64,000 nt of DNA, taken from contig CBDDAF010000003.1 of the NCBI GenBank assembly GCA_965224815.1, positions 620,001 through 684,000 of the forward strand. Direction: 5' to 3'. The translations under genes and the position numbers were made by a program. This DNA comes from CAYPEL01 sp036479985 (GTDB taxonomy: Bacteria; Pseudomonadota; Gammaproteobacteria; DSM-19610). Under the pieces are notes generated by a model. It had not been told where the DNA came from. It did not search any database and saw only the letters and a list, made by a program, of their open reading frames with translations. This document shows positions 33,944 to 43,357 of the stretch, piece by piece (position 1 is the first letter of the stretch; each line of letters starts with the position of its first letter).

Positions 33944-34696
33944 TCAACTACTGGTATTATTACAGGCCGTACAGGCTGGATCCTTACCGACCTTGAGTGT
34001 GCGGTGTTCCATATGCAAGCCATCAACCAGTATCAACTTTGCGGTTAATCCATCGGTTAATCCGAGCACTACCAGCAAAGCTTGCATAGCCTGCAAACTG
34101 CCAATGACACCGACTAACGGTGCAATAACTCCTTCTGCATCACAGGTCTCTGCCTGTTCAAATTCTGGCCCGTACAGACACTGGTAACAAGGGCTTTCAG
34201 ATTGCGCGGGTAAATAAGTTGCGACCTGACCTTCCATGCGTATAACCGCACCGGATACCAATGGAGTCAACGTGGCAATAGAAGCTTTGTTAACTGCCAT
34301 TCGGGTTGGATAATTGTCGCTGCAATCCAGCACAATATCTGCCAGATTTATTTGTTCGAGAAGTTCAGCCTCATCCAGCTGCCAGTCCAGTGCTGTTACC
34401 TGCATATCAGGATTAATCGATAACAGAGATTGTTTTGCTGAATCGGCTTTGAGTTCACCGACATCCTCAATACCATGTACGATCTGGCGCTGCAGATTGG
34501 TAATTTCAACACGATCATAGTCACTAATAACAATATGCCCAACACCAGCTGCAGCCAAATACATGGCCGCTGGCGATCCCAGTCCACCCATACCGATAAT
34601 CAGAATGCGGGAATCGAGAATTTTCTGTTGCCCGGCTTCGCCAACCTTCGGTAAGCAAATCTGCCGACTATAGCGTTCACGTTGTTTTTTATTCAT
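33944..34696 (-). CDS. moeB: MoeB/ThiF-family adenylyltransferase (molybdopterin synthase activating)
   Basis: 250 residues, the usual length of MoeB. It has nucleotide-binding GMGGLGSP (residues 35-42), SDYDRVEITNLQRQ, DCSDNYPTR, two Cys pairs for structural zinc (CYQC and CTAC) and CDAEGVIAPLVGVIGS. MoeB adenylates the C-terminal glycine of MoaD before sulfur transfer in molybdenum cofactor synthesis, and ThiF does the same for ThiS. No moaD or thiS gene is visible here, so the exact partner is inferred; MoeB is favoured by the zinc Cys pairs and overall fit. It runs convergent to the GGDEF-EAL gene. Confidence 0.85.
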   Translation of the reverse strand: MNKKQRERYSRQICLPKVGEAGQQKILDSRILIIGMGGLGSPAAMYLAAAGVGHIVISDYDRVEITNLQRQIVHGIEDVGELKADSAKQSLLSINPDMQVTALDWQLDEAELLEQINLADIVLDCSDNYPTRMAVNKASIATLTPLVSGAVIRMEGQVATYLPAQSESPCYQCLYGPEFEQAETCDAEGVIAPLVGVIGSLQAMQALLVVLGLTDGLTAKLILVDGLHMEHRTLKVGKDPACTACNNTSS

Positions 34697-34737
34697 GGTT
34701 TCATTTTAAAACAGTACCGCAGCCGTCTGTTTGAAAA

Positions 34738-34940
34738 GACGCAGAGATCGCAAAGAAGTGACTTAAAAAACGTCTGAATATTTAGCAAAAATCTGTAGGA
34801 GCGGCTTTAGCCGCGATGGGGCTGCAGTGTCCATCGCGGCTAAAGCCGCTCCTACAGAATTTCACTGTTATACACGAATTAATAAGAGCCTCCTAAAAGA
34901 ATAAGATCATTTTTTAGCTTTTCTTTGCGATCTCTGCGTC
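34738..34940. repeat. Family B inverted repeat enclosing a REP
   Basis: Arms GACGCAGAGATCGCAAAG.. (from 34738) and the exact complement ending GATCTCTGCGTC (34921-34940) are a 20-bp perfect inverted repeat about 160 bp apart. A complete REP palindrome (34793-34857) lies between them, and extra TCTGCGTC units follow the right arm. It fills the 268-bp space between ppsA and moeB. Confidence 0.85.
34793..34857. repeat. REP-like palindrome, copy 4 (family A)
   Basis: CTGTAGGAGCGGCTTTAGCCGCG with a perfectly complementary right arm. It is nested inside the family B inverted repeat, so it inserted later or the two form one composite structure. Confidence 0.93.
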
Positions 34941-34964
34941 TCTGCGTCTCTGCGAGAGTTAAAA

Positions 34965-37325
34965 TTATTTCTTACCTGACAGATACAGCCATGTGTCAAC
35001 CACTGTATCAGGATTCAAAGAAATACTGGTGATGTCCTGATCGAGCAGCCATTGCGCAAAATCAGGATAGTCTGATGGGCCCTGCCCGCAAATCCCGACG
35101 TATTTATCCGCGCGTTTGCAAGCATCAATCGCTAGTGACAAGAGTTTTTTAACTGCAGGATTGCGTTCATCAAAAGTATCAGCCACTAATGCTGAGTCGC
35201 GATCCAGCCCTAAGGTTAATTGAGTCAGGTCATTGGAACCAATAGAAAAGCCGTCAAAGTATTCCAGAAACTCATCAGCCAGCACGGCATTGGAAGGTAA
35301 TTCGCACATCATAATCAAGCGCAATCCGTTTTCACCTCTGACCAGCCCATTAGCTGCCAATGCCTCGGTGACCAATTTTGCTTCATCAAGCGTGCGCACA
35401 AAGGGAATCATAATTTCCAGATTACTGAGGCCCATAGTGTCGCGCACGTGATGTATGGCCTCGCATTCCATATCAAAACAGGCTTTGAATTGTTTGGAAA
35501 TATATCGCGCGGCCCCTCGAAAACCAATCATAGGGTTTTCTTCAGTGGGTTCGAATAGATGACCCGCTAGCAGATTGGCATACTCATTTGACTTAAAATC
35601 CGACATTCGCAGGATAACCGGTTTTGGATGAAAAGCAGCGGTTATCGTTGATATGCCTTCTGCTACCCTGCTAATGAAATATTCACGCGGGCTGGCATAC
35701 GCGGCCGTGCGATTGATAACATCATCCCGTAATTCATCTGGCAGATTATCCACATCCAGTAGTGCCAACGGATGAATGCCGACCATATTATTGATAATAA
35801 ATTCAAGCCGCGCCAGACCAACACCTTCATTCGGTAACTGTGAAAAACTAAAGGCACGATCCGGGCTGGCCACATTCATCATCAGCTTTACCGGAACTTC
35901 AGGCATTGTTTCGAGCTCAATGCGCTTCAACTCGAATTCAAGCTCACCATCATAAACAAAACCGGTATCGCCTTCTGCACAGGACACCGTCGCCATGACA
36001 CCATCCTGAATCTTTTGTGTGGCGTCACCACAGCCCACCACTGCAGGCACACCAAGCTCACGTGCAATAATGGCAGCATGACAGGTACGTCCACCCCGGT
36101 TGGTCACAATTGCTGAAGCGCGTTTCATGACAGGCTCCCAGTCTGGATCAGTCATGTCAGTTACAAGCACATCACCGGGCTGCACCAGTTCCATATTGGC
36201 GGCTGATTTAATCACTCGTGCTTTTCCCGCACCAATACGCGCACCAATTGACCGGCCTTCGGTCAAAACCGTTGAATGTTGTAACATGGAATAGCGTTCA
36301 ATCACCTTGCCACTGCGGCTCTGGACTGTTTCAGGCCGGGCCTGAACGATATACAACTCGCCGTCATTTCCATCCAACGCCCACTCGATATCCATAGGAC
36401 GGCCGTAATGTTTTTCGATCTCTACTGCATGTCGTGCAAGCGATTCTATTTGTGCATCATTAAGACAAAACTGTTGCTGTTCTTTTACATCGGTCTTAAC
36501 CGTCTTTACAGGGGATGATTTATCGCCGCTATAAACCATCTGGATTGCTTTATCCCCGAGGTTACGTCTTAGAATAGACGGTCGTCCTGCCGCAAGGGTT
36601 GGTTTGTGTACATAATATTCATCCGGATTTACGGCACCTTGTACGACCATCTCACCTAGACCATAACTGGCGGTAATAAATACAACATCACGAAAGCCAC
36701 TTTCTGTATCCAGTGTAAACACAACACCACTGGTGCCAATATCAGAACGCACCATTTTCTGAATACCCGCAGAAAGCGAGACCTGGGCATGATCGAATCC
36801 TTGATGGACCCTATATGCAATTGCACGGTCATTAAATAGAGAAGCAAACACCTCACGGATGGATTGTTTGATATTATCCAGGCCAGTGACGTTTAGAAAG
36901 GTTTCCTGCTGTCCTGCAAATGACGCCTCCGGTAAATCTTCGGCTGTCGCTGAAGAACGCACTGCCCATGAGACTTCTTCTCCATATTCTTTAATCAGAT
37001 TGCTATAAGCCTGTTCAATAGCCTGATCCAGTTCCGGTGGGAAAGAAGCGCTCATTAATAAGTCACGGATTTCTGCACCGGTTTGTTTTAACTGAACAAC
37101 ATTTTCGACATCCAGATCTTGCAAAGCGGCAGCGATTTTATCTGCAAGCTGATTACTGTGTAGAAACTGCTGATAGGCGTGGGCCGTTGTCGCAAATCCA
37201 CCCGGCACCCGGACATTGGCATCTGACAGGTTTTGTATCAACTCTCCGAGAGAAGCGTTTTTTCCGCCCACACGTTCAACGTCTTGCATGCCAAGTTCGT
37301 GCAGCCAGATAACATAATCATTCAT
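34965..37325 (-). CDS. ppsA: Phosphoenolpyruvate synthase
   Basis: 786 residues, full length for PpsA. N-terminal ATP-grasp (GGKNASLGELIQ at residues 21-32, SSATAEDLPEASFAGQQ), central phosphohistidine domain with the catalytic His in GGRTCHAAIIARELG (about residue 413), and C-terminal PEP/pyruvate barrel ending with GICGQGPSDYPDF, which holds the conserved Cys. It converts pyruvate and ATP to PEP, AMP and phosphate, the entry to gluconeogenesis. ppsR, encoding its regulatory kinase/phosphatase, lies at 41389-42216 on the same strand, beyond aceA-aceK-rraA. The start at 37325 has GGAAATGAG upstream. Confidence 0.95.
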   Translation of the reverse strand: MNDYVIWLHELGMQDVERVGGKNASLGELIQNLSDANVRVPGGFATTAHAYQQFLHSNQLADKIAAALQDLDVENVVQLKQTGAEIRDLLMSASFPPELDQAIEQAYSNLIKEYGEEVSWAVRSSATAEDLPEASFAGQQETFLNVTGLDNIKQSIREVFASLFNDRAIAYRVHQGFDHAQVSLSAGIQKMVRSDIGTSGVVFTLDTESGFRDVVFITASYGLGEMVVQGAVNPDEYYVHKPTLAAGRPSILRRNLGDKAIQMVYSGDKSSPVKTVKTDVKEQQQFCLNDAQIESLARHAVEIEKHYGRPMDIEWALDGNDGELYIVQARPETVQSRSGKVIERYSMLQHSTVLTEGRSIGARIGAGKARVIKSAANMELVQPGDVLVTDMTDPDWEPVMKRASAIVTNRGGRTCHAAIIARELGVPAVVGCGDATQKIQDGVMATVSCAEGDTGFVYDGELEFELKRIELETMPEVPVKLMMNVASPDRAFSFSQLPNEGVGLARLEFIINNMVGIHPLALLDVDNLPDELRDDVINRTAAYASPREYFISRVAEGISTITAAFHPKPVILRMSDFKSNEYANLLAGHLFEPTEENPMIGFRGAARYISKQFKACFDMECEAIHHVRDTMGLSNLEIMIPFVRTLDEAKLVTEALAANGLVRGENGLRLIMMCELPSNAVLADEFLEYFDGFSIGSNDLTQLTLGLDRDSALVADTFDERNPAVKKLLSLAIDACKRADKYVGICGQGPSDYPDFAQWLLDQDITSISLNPDTVVDTWLYLSGKK

Positions 37326-37370
37326 TTGCAGCTCATTTCCTTTTTTATTTACCGCGCAATGTTACCCAAC

Positions 37371-37469
37371 ACCCCCTCTCCCCCAGGGAGAGGGTTGGGG
37401 AGAGGGGATCAAATAAAATGTTTTTTATCTAACCCCCTCTCCCTGTCCCTCCCCCTGAGGGGGAGGGGA
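37371..37469. repeat. Family C ~100-bp paired-hairpin repeat, copy 1
   Basis: Two G/C-rich palindromes: CCCTCTCCCCCAGGGAGAGGG and CCCTCCCCCTGAGGGGGAGGG, separated by an AT-rich middle (ATCAAATAAAATGTTTTTTAT). The same design occurs at 49506 and 54087. It separates ppsA from rraA. Confidence 0.88.
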
Positions 37470-37488
37470 TGCCTTTAATTATATTTTT

Positions 37489-37974
37489 TTAAATTTCCAG
37501 TAATGGCTTTTGGCTACACAAAATACCATCTTCATCAGCATACACATAATCACCCGGCGTAAATTTTACGCCAGCAAAATGCACCCTTACATCTCGTTCA
37601 CCAAAACCTTTCTTCTGACTTTTAAGCGGATGGGTTCCGAGCGCTTTGACTCCTAAAGACATGCCTGAAATGTCAACCGAATCACGAACCAACCCATACA
37701 TAATGACACCTGACCATCCATGCTCTATTGCTGCTTCAGCCAGCATGTCACCCATCATTGCACAGCGTTTCGAACCTCCAGCGTCTACAACCAGGACACC
37801 TCCATCGCTTGATTCAAACACTGCTTCTCGTACCAGCGTATTATCTTCAAAGCACTTCACTGTGCTGATATGGCCGCTAAATTTATGAACCCCACCAAAG
37901 CTCTTAAATATTGGTTCACAAATTTGGATTGAATCACTATGTAAATCACACAAGTCGGCAGTTTTAAAGTCCAC
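37489..37974 (-). CDS. rraA: RraA family regulator of RNase E activity
   Basis: 161 residues from a GTG at 37974. This start is chosen because GGAG lies 6 nt before it and the encoded VDFKTADLCDLHSD matches the family N-terminus; an upstream ATG would add about 50 residues that overlap aceK. Core motifs: DGGVLVVDAGGSKRCAMMGD, GWSGVIMYGLVRD. RraA binds and inhibits RNase E in E. coli, and related proteins are aldolases or decarboxylases. It overlaps the aceK stop by 11 bp and so forms the operon aceA-aceK-rraA. Confidence 0.88.
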   Translation of the reverse strand: MDFKTADLCDLHSDSIQICEPIFKSFGGVHKFSGHISTVKCFEDNTLVREAVFESSDGGVLVVDAGGSKRCAMMGDMLAEAAIEHGWSGVIMYGLVRDSVDISGMSLGVKALGTHPLKSQKKGFGERDVRVHFAGVKFTPGDYVYADEDGILCSQKPLLEI

Positions 37975-39801
37975 TTGCTTCTCCCTGCTCAAACAAATGA
38001 CAAAATCGTTTGTCTTCTGAATATGGAAATATATCCTGATAACGGCCAGCGTTAATATCCGATTGAACCGATTGCCAGTATTCGGCATCCAGTAAATCAG
38101 CATGTTCACACATGAAAGCTTCCCTGACATGGGGGTTTGTCAGTAAAAATCCAGCAAATTCCTCCGGGAAGATATCGTGTTCACCAATTGAATACCATGG
38201 CTCTGATGCCATTTCATCCTGCAGAGTCCGGGGTGTAGGAATAGTACGAAAATTACAATCAGTCATCAGTTCAATTTCGTCATAGTCGTAGAAAATTACC
38301 CGACCATGACGGGTCACACCAAAATTCTTGTACAGGAGATCGCCTGGAAAGATATTAGCAGCTGCAAGTTCTTTAATCGCATGGCCATATTCAGTAATGG
38401 CCGCTTGTATTTCTGCTTTATCTCCCCGATTAATTAGAATATTTAATGGCTCCAGCCTGCGTTCAATATAAATATGTCTGAAAATCACCTGATCATCTTC
38501 GAATGATAGAGTCCCCGCTACCTTTTGTTTGAGATACTCGATCAACTCGTCACTAAATCGTTCAATGGGAAACGCTGCATAAGAATACTCAAGCGTATCT
38601 GCCATGCGTCCAACACGATCGTGCATTTTGACTAACTGATATTTCTTAACAACGGTTTTGCGATCAATATTTTTGGGTGGATCAAACCGGTCATTGATAA
38701 CTTTGAAAACAAACGGATAGGATGGCAGTGTAAACACACTCATCACCATACCCTTGATACCGGGAGCAATGATCAGTTTATCACTCGAATGCTTCAAATG
38801 GTGCAAAAAGTCCCGGTAGAACTCTGACTTACCCTGCTTTTGCAAACCAATAGCACGTATATAAATCTGCTTTGGTTTTGGTCGGCAATGTGCGCAGTAA
38901 AAACTGCACGGCTGCGGCAGGCACTTCTGTTTCGACCATAAAGTAGGCACGCGCAAAACTGAATAAATTTGCAATATCATCTGTATTAGTGAGCAAGGCA
39001 TCGACATAAATACCGCCGTGCTCATTATTGAGTAAGTGGAATGACAAATGGAATGGTATCGGGGCCGTTAATTGCACGGCCGACGATATATGCACCCTTG
39101 TTTCTATAAAAAGGCGTGGAAAGCACCTGTAACTGAAAATGTTGCCGGAATTCTATCGTGGTAAGGCTGCGTAGTTTAATACACTCTACCAGTCGTTTTA
39201 TATCCCGCTCCAGATTTTCAAAGGGGATGTCAAACTTAAAACAACGTAATATTTCCTCGATTGAGTCAGCCAGTCCTTCGCGAGTTGGATAAAAACTGTA
39301 GTAGGTCGGTACAGCACCTTCAAGATACTCAGTCGAAAGCCCAGGTCTGACAAAAATATTGTCATTGCTGTAGTAACGCCGGTCAAACAACCAGGTAAAG
39401 ACTGAATTATAAAATGTTTCAGCCAGTTCAGGTTGCTTGTGATCATAAAGCAACCCCAGGTAACCCAGTTTAACTTCTTTCCAGAGATGTTCTTCAACTG
39501 AGTCCAGACTAAATTCGGCACGCAATTTCCGGGTAGTTTCTTCCACCCGCTCCGGATACAGCAGAATACGTTGACTGGCTGCCTTGTTCTGCTCTTGCCA
39601 GTCAGCTTGCTCAAATCTTTTGCGCGCAGCCTGGGTAATCTCCATGAAGATCTGATAATGGCGGTTAAACCCGTCAAGAATTGTTTCGGCTATGCGCAGG
39701 GATACCCGCTCAGCCATCGGTGAAGATGCTTTATGCGGCAATGTATCTGAAAGTCTCTTACCCGCCTTGATATCAATCAGTTCAGGTTTTGGAGTTTTCA
39801 T
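37964..39801 (-). pseudogene. aceK: Isocitrate dehydrogenase kinase/phosphatase, interrupted by two frameshifts
   Basis: Together the three frames encode a nearly complete AceK (about 611 residues if repaired; E. coli has 578). The first frame runs to IPFVIPLTQ and stops. LLNNEHGG continues in another frame if one extra base near 39033 is ignored. A second extra base near 38855 (after KTKADLYT) returns to the frame with AIGLQKQGK, the ATP-binding VFKVINDRFDPPKN and the catalytic region FYDYDEIELMTDCNF. So as sequenced no single frame gives a working enzyme. The interruptions fall in the region joining regulatory and kinase domains. AceK switches flux at isocitrate towards the glyoxylate shunt by inactivating IDH. 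Either a recent pseudogene or two base-calling errors. It starts 6 bp after aceA. Confidence 0.88.
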
Positions 39802-39807
39802 AACGAA

Positions 39808-41112
39808 TCAGAATTGTTCTTCTTCGGTAGAACCCGTTAATGCAGTTACTGATGATTCACCTCCCTGAATAACAGTTGTCACATCATCAAAATAACCCGC
39901 GCCAACTTCCTGTTGATGTGCCACAAAAGTATAGCCTTTTTCTGCAGCGGCAAACTCTGGCTCTTGCACTTTTTCAACATAGTGTTTCATCCCCTCACCT
40001 TGCGCATAGTCGTGTGCCAGGTCGTACATGCTGAACCACATGTTATGAATCCCAGCTAGGGTGATGAACTGGTATTTATAACCATATTCAGATAATTTTT
40101 CCTGGAAACCAGCGATGGTTTTATCATCCAGGTTTTTCTTCCAGTTGAAGGACGGTGAACAATTATAGGCGAGCAATTGTCCTGGACTTTCAGCCTGCAC
40201 CGCTTCAGCAAATTCGCGCGCAAACCCAAGATCCGGCTTGCCAGTTTCACACCAGACCATGTCAGCATAAGGTGCATAAGCAATACCACGGGAAATTGCC
40301 TGTTCCAGACCAGATCGGGTTCTGTAAAAACCTTCTGCCGTTCTTTCACCGGTTATATACGGTGCATCATACGCATCAGCATCGGAGGTTATCAGATTAG
40401 CTGCTTCTGCGTCTGTCCGGGCAAACAGCAGTGTTGGCACACCCATAACATCAGCCGCCAATCGCGCAGAAAGTAGTTTCTGAATGGCTTCCTGAGTCGG
40501 CACTAATACTTTACCGCCCATGTGACCGCATTTTTTGACTGCCGCCAGTTGATCTTCATAATGAACACCTGCCGCACCATTCACAATCATATTCTTCATT
40601 AATTCAAATGCATTCAGGACACCGCCAAAACCAGCTTCTGCATCAGCCACTATAGGCAGAAAATGATCAACATAACTGTCATTACCCGGATCGATTTCAC
40701 GTGACCACTGTATTTCATCCGCACGTTTAAACGCATTATTAATACGCCTCACCATAGCTGGTACGGAATCATAAGCGTACAAAGACTGATCGGGATACAT
40801 CGTCTCGGATGTATTGCCATCGGCGGCCACTTGCCAGCCTGATAAATAAATAGCCTCTAGCCCGGCCTTGGCCTGTTGCAGTGCCTGACCTCCAGTTAAG
40901 GCACCCAGGCAATTCACATAACCTTTTTTAGCATCGCCGTTAATTAACGACCAGAGTTTTTCAGCACCGCGTCTTGCCAGTGTATATTCTGGCTGGATTG
41001 AACCACGCAAACGCACTACATCTTCTGCAGAATAGTTACGCTTGACGTTTGCCCAGCGCAAATCGTCCTGCCATTCCTGGCGTAATGCATCTGCTTGTTC
41101 TTTTCTATTCAT
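39808..41112 (-). CDS. aceA: Isocitrate lyase
   Basis: 434 residues, similar to E. coli AceA. Active-site loop KKCGHMGGK (about residue 190) with catalytic Cys, preceded by GAAGVHYEDQ and followed by LFARTDAEAANLITSD. Splits isocitrate into glyoxylate and succinate; the partner malate synthase is glcB at 54627. A good Shine-Dalgarno (GGAGA) lies before the ATG. First gene of aceA-aceK-rraA. The 276-bp upstream space (41113-41388) is AT-rich and must hold the promoter, but I see no clear operator. Confidence 0.95.
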   Translation of the reverse strand: MNRKEQADALRQEWQDDLRWANVKRNYSAEDVVRLRGSIQPEYTLARRGAEKLWSLINGDAKKGYVNCLGALTGGQALQQAKAGLEAIYLSGWQVAADGNTSETMYPDQSLYAYDSVPAMVRRINNAFKRADEIQWSREIDPGNDSYVDHFLPIVADAEAGFGGVLNAFELMKNMIVNGAAGVHYEDQLAAVKKCGHMGGKVLVPTQEAIQKLLSARLAADVMGVPTLLFARTDAEAANLITSDADAYDAPYITGERTAEGFYRTRSGLEQAISRGIAYAPYADMVWCETGKPDLGFAREFAEAVQAESPGQLLAYNCSPSFNWKKNLDDKTIAGFQEKLSEYGYKYQFITLAGIHNMWFSMYDLAHDYAQGEGMKHYVEKVQEPEFAAAEKGYTFVAHQQEVGAGYFDDVTTVIQGGESSVTALTGSTEEEQF

Positions 41113-41388
41113 TGACAGTCTCCGTTATTCTGATTACCCGTTTAAAGTGCTCACACCCATTATGTAGATTAGACAATAATTCGTCCTTTTTCATTGATTT
41201 GATACCGGCATACTAAATTTAGCGGTGCCTACAGAACATTGTTTAACCTGAACAAAAACAAATTTGTTTTAATACGTGAAAATATGACAGATGAAGCATC
41301 TATTTTTCATATTTATATAAATAATACAATATATTACACATTATTAATAATAAATTACATTAAATAAACGAAAATGTTCAATTTCGAA

Positions 41389-42216
41389 TTAGAGTGCAGA
41401 TGGGGACACCAGGCCTTTTTCTTTAAGAATATTGCCAGCAATTTCTTCTATCGACGTGTTGGTCATATCTAACACTGGAATCCGTTCATTGGTAAACATC
41501 TGCTCCACCGATCGAACCTCACGCTTGCAAACATCCAGTGCAGCATACTCACTTCCCGGGCGCCGCTGCTCGCGGATATGAGCTAATTGACGCGGCTCAA
41601 TGGTAAGGCCCACCAGTTTACTCTTCCAGGGTTTTAGTGATTCAGGCAACACATCCCTGTCCAGTTCATCATCTGTTATCGGATAGTTTGCCGCCTTGAT
41701 GTAAAAATTCATGGCGATGTAAAGACTGGTCGGTGTTTTACCACAACGTGAAACGCCAACCAGCACCACATCGGCATCCGCGTACTGATCTGGTCTTACG
41801 CCATCATCGTGTTGCAAGGCATAGTCTATGGCATTCAATCTGTCCTGATAGATTTGCTTGCCAACAACCTGATGCGACAAACCTTGTGTATGTGCTGATT
41901 TTATATCCAGCGCAATCTCTAACGGCCCGATAAAAGTTTGAAACAAATCAATGACACAAGCACCTGAACTTGCAATCAATGCCTGTACAGATCGATCGAC
42001 AAGCGTACAAAAAATAATCGGTTGTGTGTCTGTTGTAGCAATCAAATGTTTAATAATATTGATGACTTCTCGTGCCCTGGCTTCGGAATCAACAAAAGGC
42101 AAACGGCCGCTCTCAAATTTTAGACCTGGAAATTGGGCAAGCAAACTGCTGCCATAAGCTTCAGCCGTCAGCCCCGTGCCATCAGAGACATACAATATCT
42201 GGCGCAATTCAGACAT
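41389..42216 (-). CDS. ppsR: PEP synthase regulatory protein (pyruvate, phosphate-dependent kinase/phosphorylase, DUF299)
   Basis: 275 residues, standard for the PSRP family. P-loop-like GVSRCGKTPTSLYIA (about residues 152-166) and N-terminal LYVSDGTGLTAE are family signatures. It inactivates PpsA by ADP-dependent phosphorylation of the active-site threonine and reactivates it by phosphorolysis. In E. coli ppsR is next to ppsA; here aceA-aceK-rraA separates them. It overlaps zapE by 8 bp. Confidence 0.93.
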   Translation of the reverse strand: MSELRQILYVSDGTGLTAEAYGSSLLAQFPGLKFESGRLPFVDSEARAREVINIIKHLIATTDTQPIIFCTLVDRSVQALIASSGACVIDLFQTFIGPLEIALDIKSAHTQGLSHQVVGKQIYQDRLNAIDYALQHDDGVRPDQYADADVVLVGVSRCGKTPTSLYIAMNFYIKAANYPITDDELDRDVLPESLKPWKSKLVGLTIEPRQLAHIREQRRPGSEYAALDVCKREVRSVEQMFTNERIPVLDMTNTSIEEIAGNILKEKGLVSPSAL

Positions 42217-43357
42217 TTAAGGCGGGTTCCTTGAGATTAGTAACCGGTTGCATGTCCAGCGCATCCTGTAAATAAACAGGTGACTGCATATCGTACAAAC
42301 GACTGAGTGTACGCTGAAATTCAAAACTCAAGACATCACCACTATATAATTGCTCCAGGGGCGCATCAGCCGCTATTACAAGATGAATGCGGCGATCGTA
42401 CAACTCGTCGATCAGATGCATAAAACGGCGAGCCGCACTTTCCAGGGCTTCATGTAAAATTGGCACCGAGGAAACAATCAAACTGCTAAAGCGTTCAGCT
42501 AATTGAATATAGTCACTGACTGCACGCGGGCCCTTACAAAGCTGATCGAAATCGAACCAGGCACAGCTCTCAGATAGTTTGCGAGCCTGTAATGTCCGAT
42601 TATTAATTTCCAGACTGCTATCTGTCCTCACTTCACCCATCGACAATACTTCAAACCAGTCATTCAATTTATTCTCTGCTTGAATATCACTTGATAAAAC
42701 AAACCAGTCGGGGCGATCTGTTTTATTTTCCAACCTATAATCAGCACCACCATCAAGATGAAAAACCGAGCAATGTTGTTTCAATAGTTTTATTGATGGC
42801 AACATTTGCTCGCAAAGCACCCCGCCTTTATAGAGATGATCTGGCTGGCGATTCGACGTCGTCACCAAAACAACACCATTTTGAAACAATCCTTGTAATG
42901 CACCCTGCAACAAAATAGCATCACCAATATCGCTAATCTGAAATTCGTCTAAACATAACAATTGATATTTGTTTGAAAATTCCTGCATCACAACCTCCAA
43001 TGTATTTTCACCAGGAGGGATGCTATTCATTTCCTTGTGCAACAACTTAATGAAATGATGAAAATGCAAACGTATTTTTCCGGTAATGGGAACCGACTGA
43101 TAAAACTGGTCCATTAACCAGGTCTTTCCTCGCCCCACTCCACCCCAAAGATATAATCCTTTAGGAGCAGTAGATACCTCTTGTTTTTTGAACAGGCTGG
43201 ATAACAGCCCTTTTAAATTTACATTTTTCTTAACCGGTAACGCTGCACTTATTTGATTAAGCAGCTCGATTGCTTGAGCCTGTGAGACATCTTTAGGAAC
43301 CAGCATTTTAGTGTTATCGGTGTCCATCAGCGTGCCCAGGTTATTTTTCTTAATCAA
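42209..43357 (-). CDS. zapE: ZapE (AFG1-like) cell division ATPase
   Basis: 382 residues with Walker A WGGVGRGKTWLMD (about residues 72-84), HFHHFIKLLHKEM and Walker B LLCLDEFQISDIGDA. ZapE/AFG1-like proteins are AAA ATPases that act on the Z-ring at late division in E. coli; mitochondrial homologues aid turnover of respiratory proteins. The gene overlaps mqo upstream and ppsR downstream by 8 bp each, so the three form one operon. Confidence 0.9.
   Translation of the reverse strand: MIKKNNLGTLMDTDNTKMLVPKDVSQAQAIELLNQISAALPVKKNVNLKGLLSSLFKKQEVSTAPKGLYLWGGVGRGKTWLMDQFYQSVPITGKIRLHFHHFIKLLHKEMNSIPPGENTLEVVMQEFSNKYQLLCLDEFQISDIGDAILLQGALQGLFQNGVVLVTTSNRQPDHLYKGGVLCEQMLPSIKLLKQHCSVFHLDGGADYRLENKTDRPDWFVLSSDIQAENKLNDWFEVLSMGEVRTDSSLEINNRTLQARKLSESCAWFDFDQLCKGPRAVSDYIQLAERFSSLIVSSVPILHEALESAARRFMHLIDELYDRRIHLVIAADAPLEQLYSGDVLSFEFQRTLSRLYDMQSPVYLQDALDMQPVTNLKEPALNV

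Noticed and set aside
38850..39040. Programmed ribosomal frameshifting in aceK
   Set aside because: Neither site has a slippery heptamer or an evident downstream structure, and two closely spaced programmed shifts in AceK are not known to me. Mutation or sequence error is simpler.
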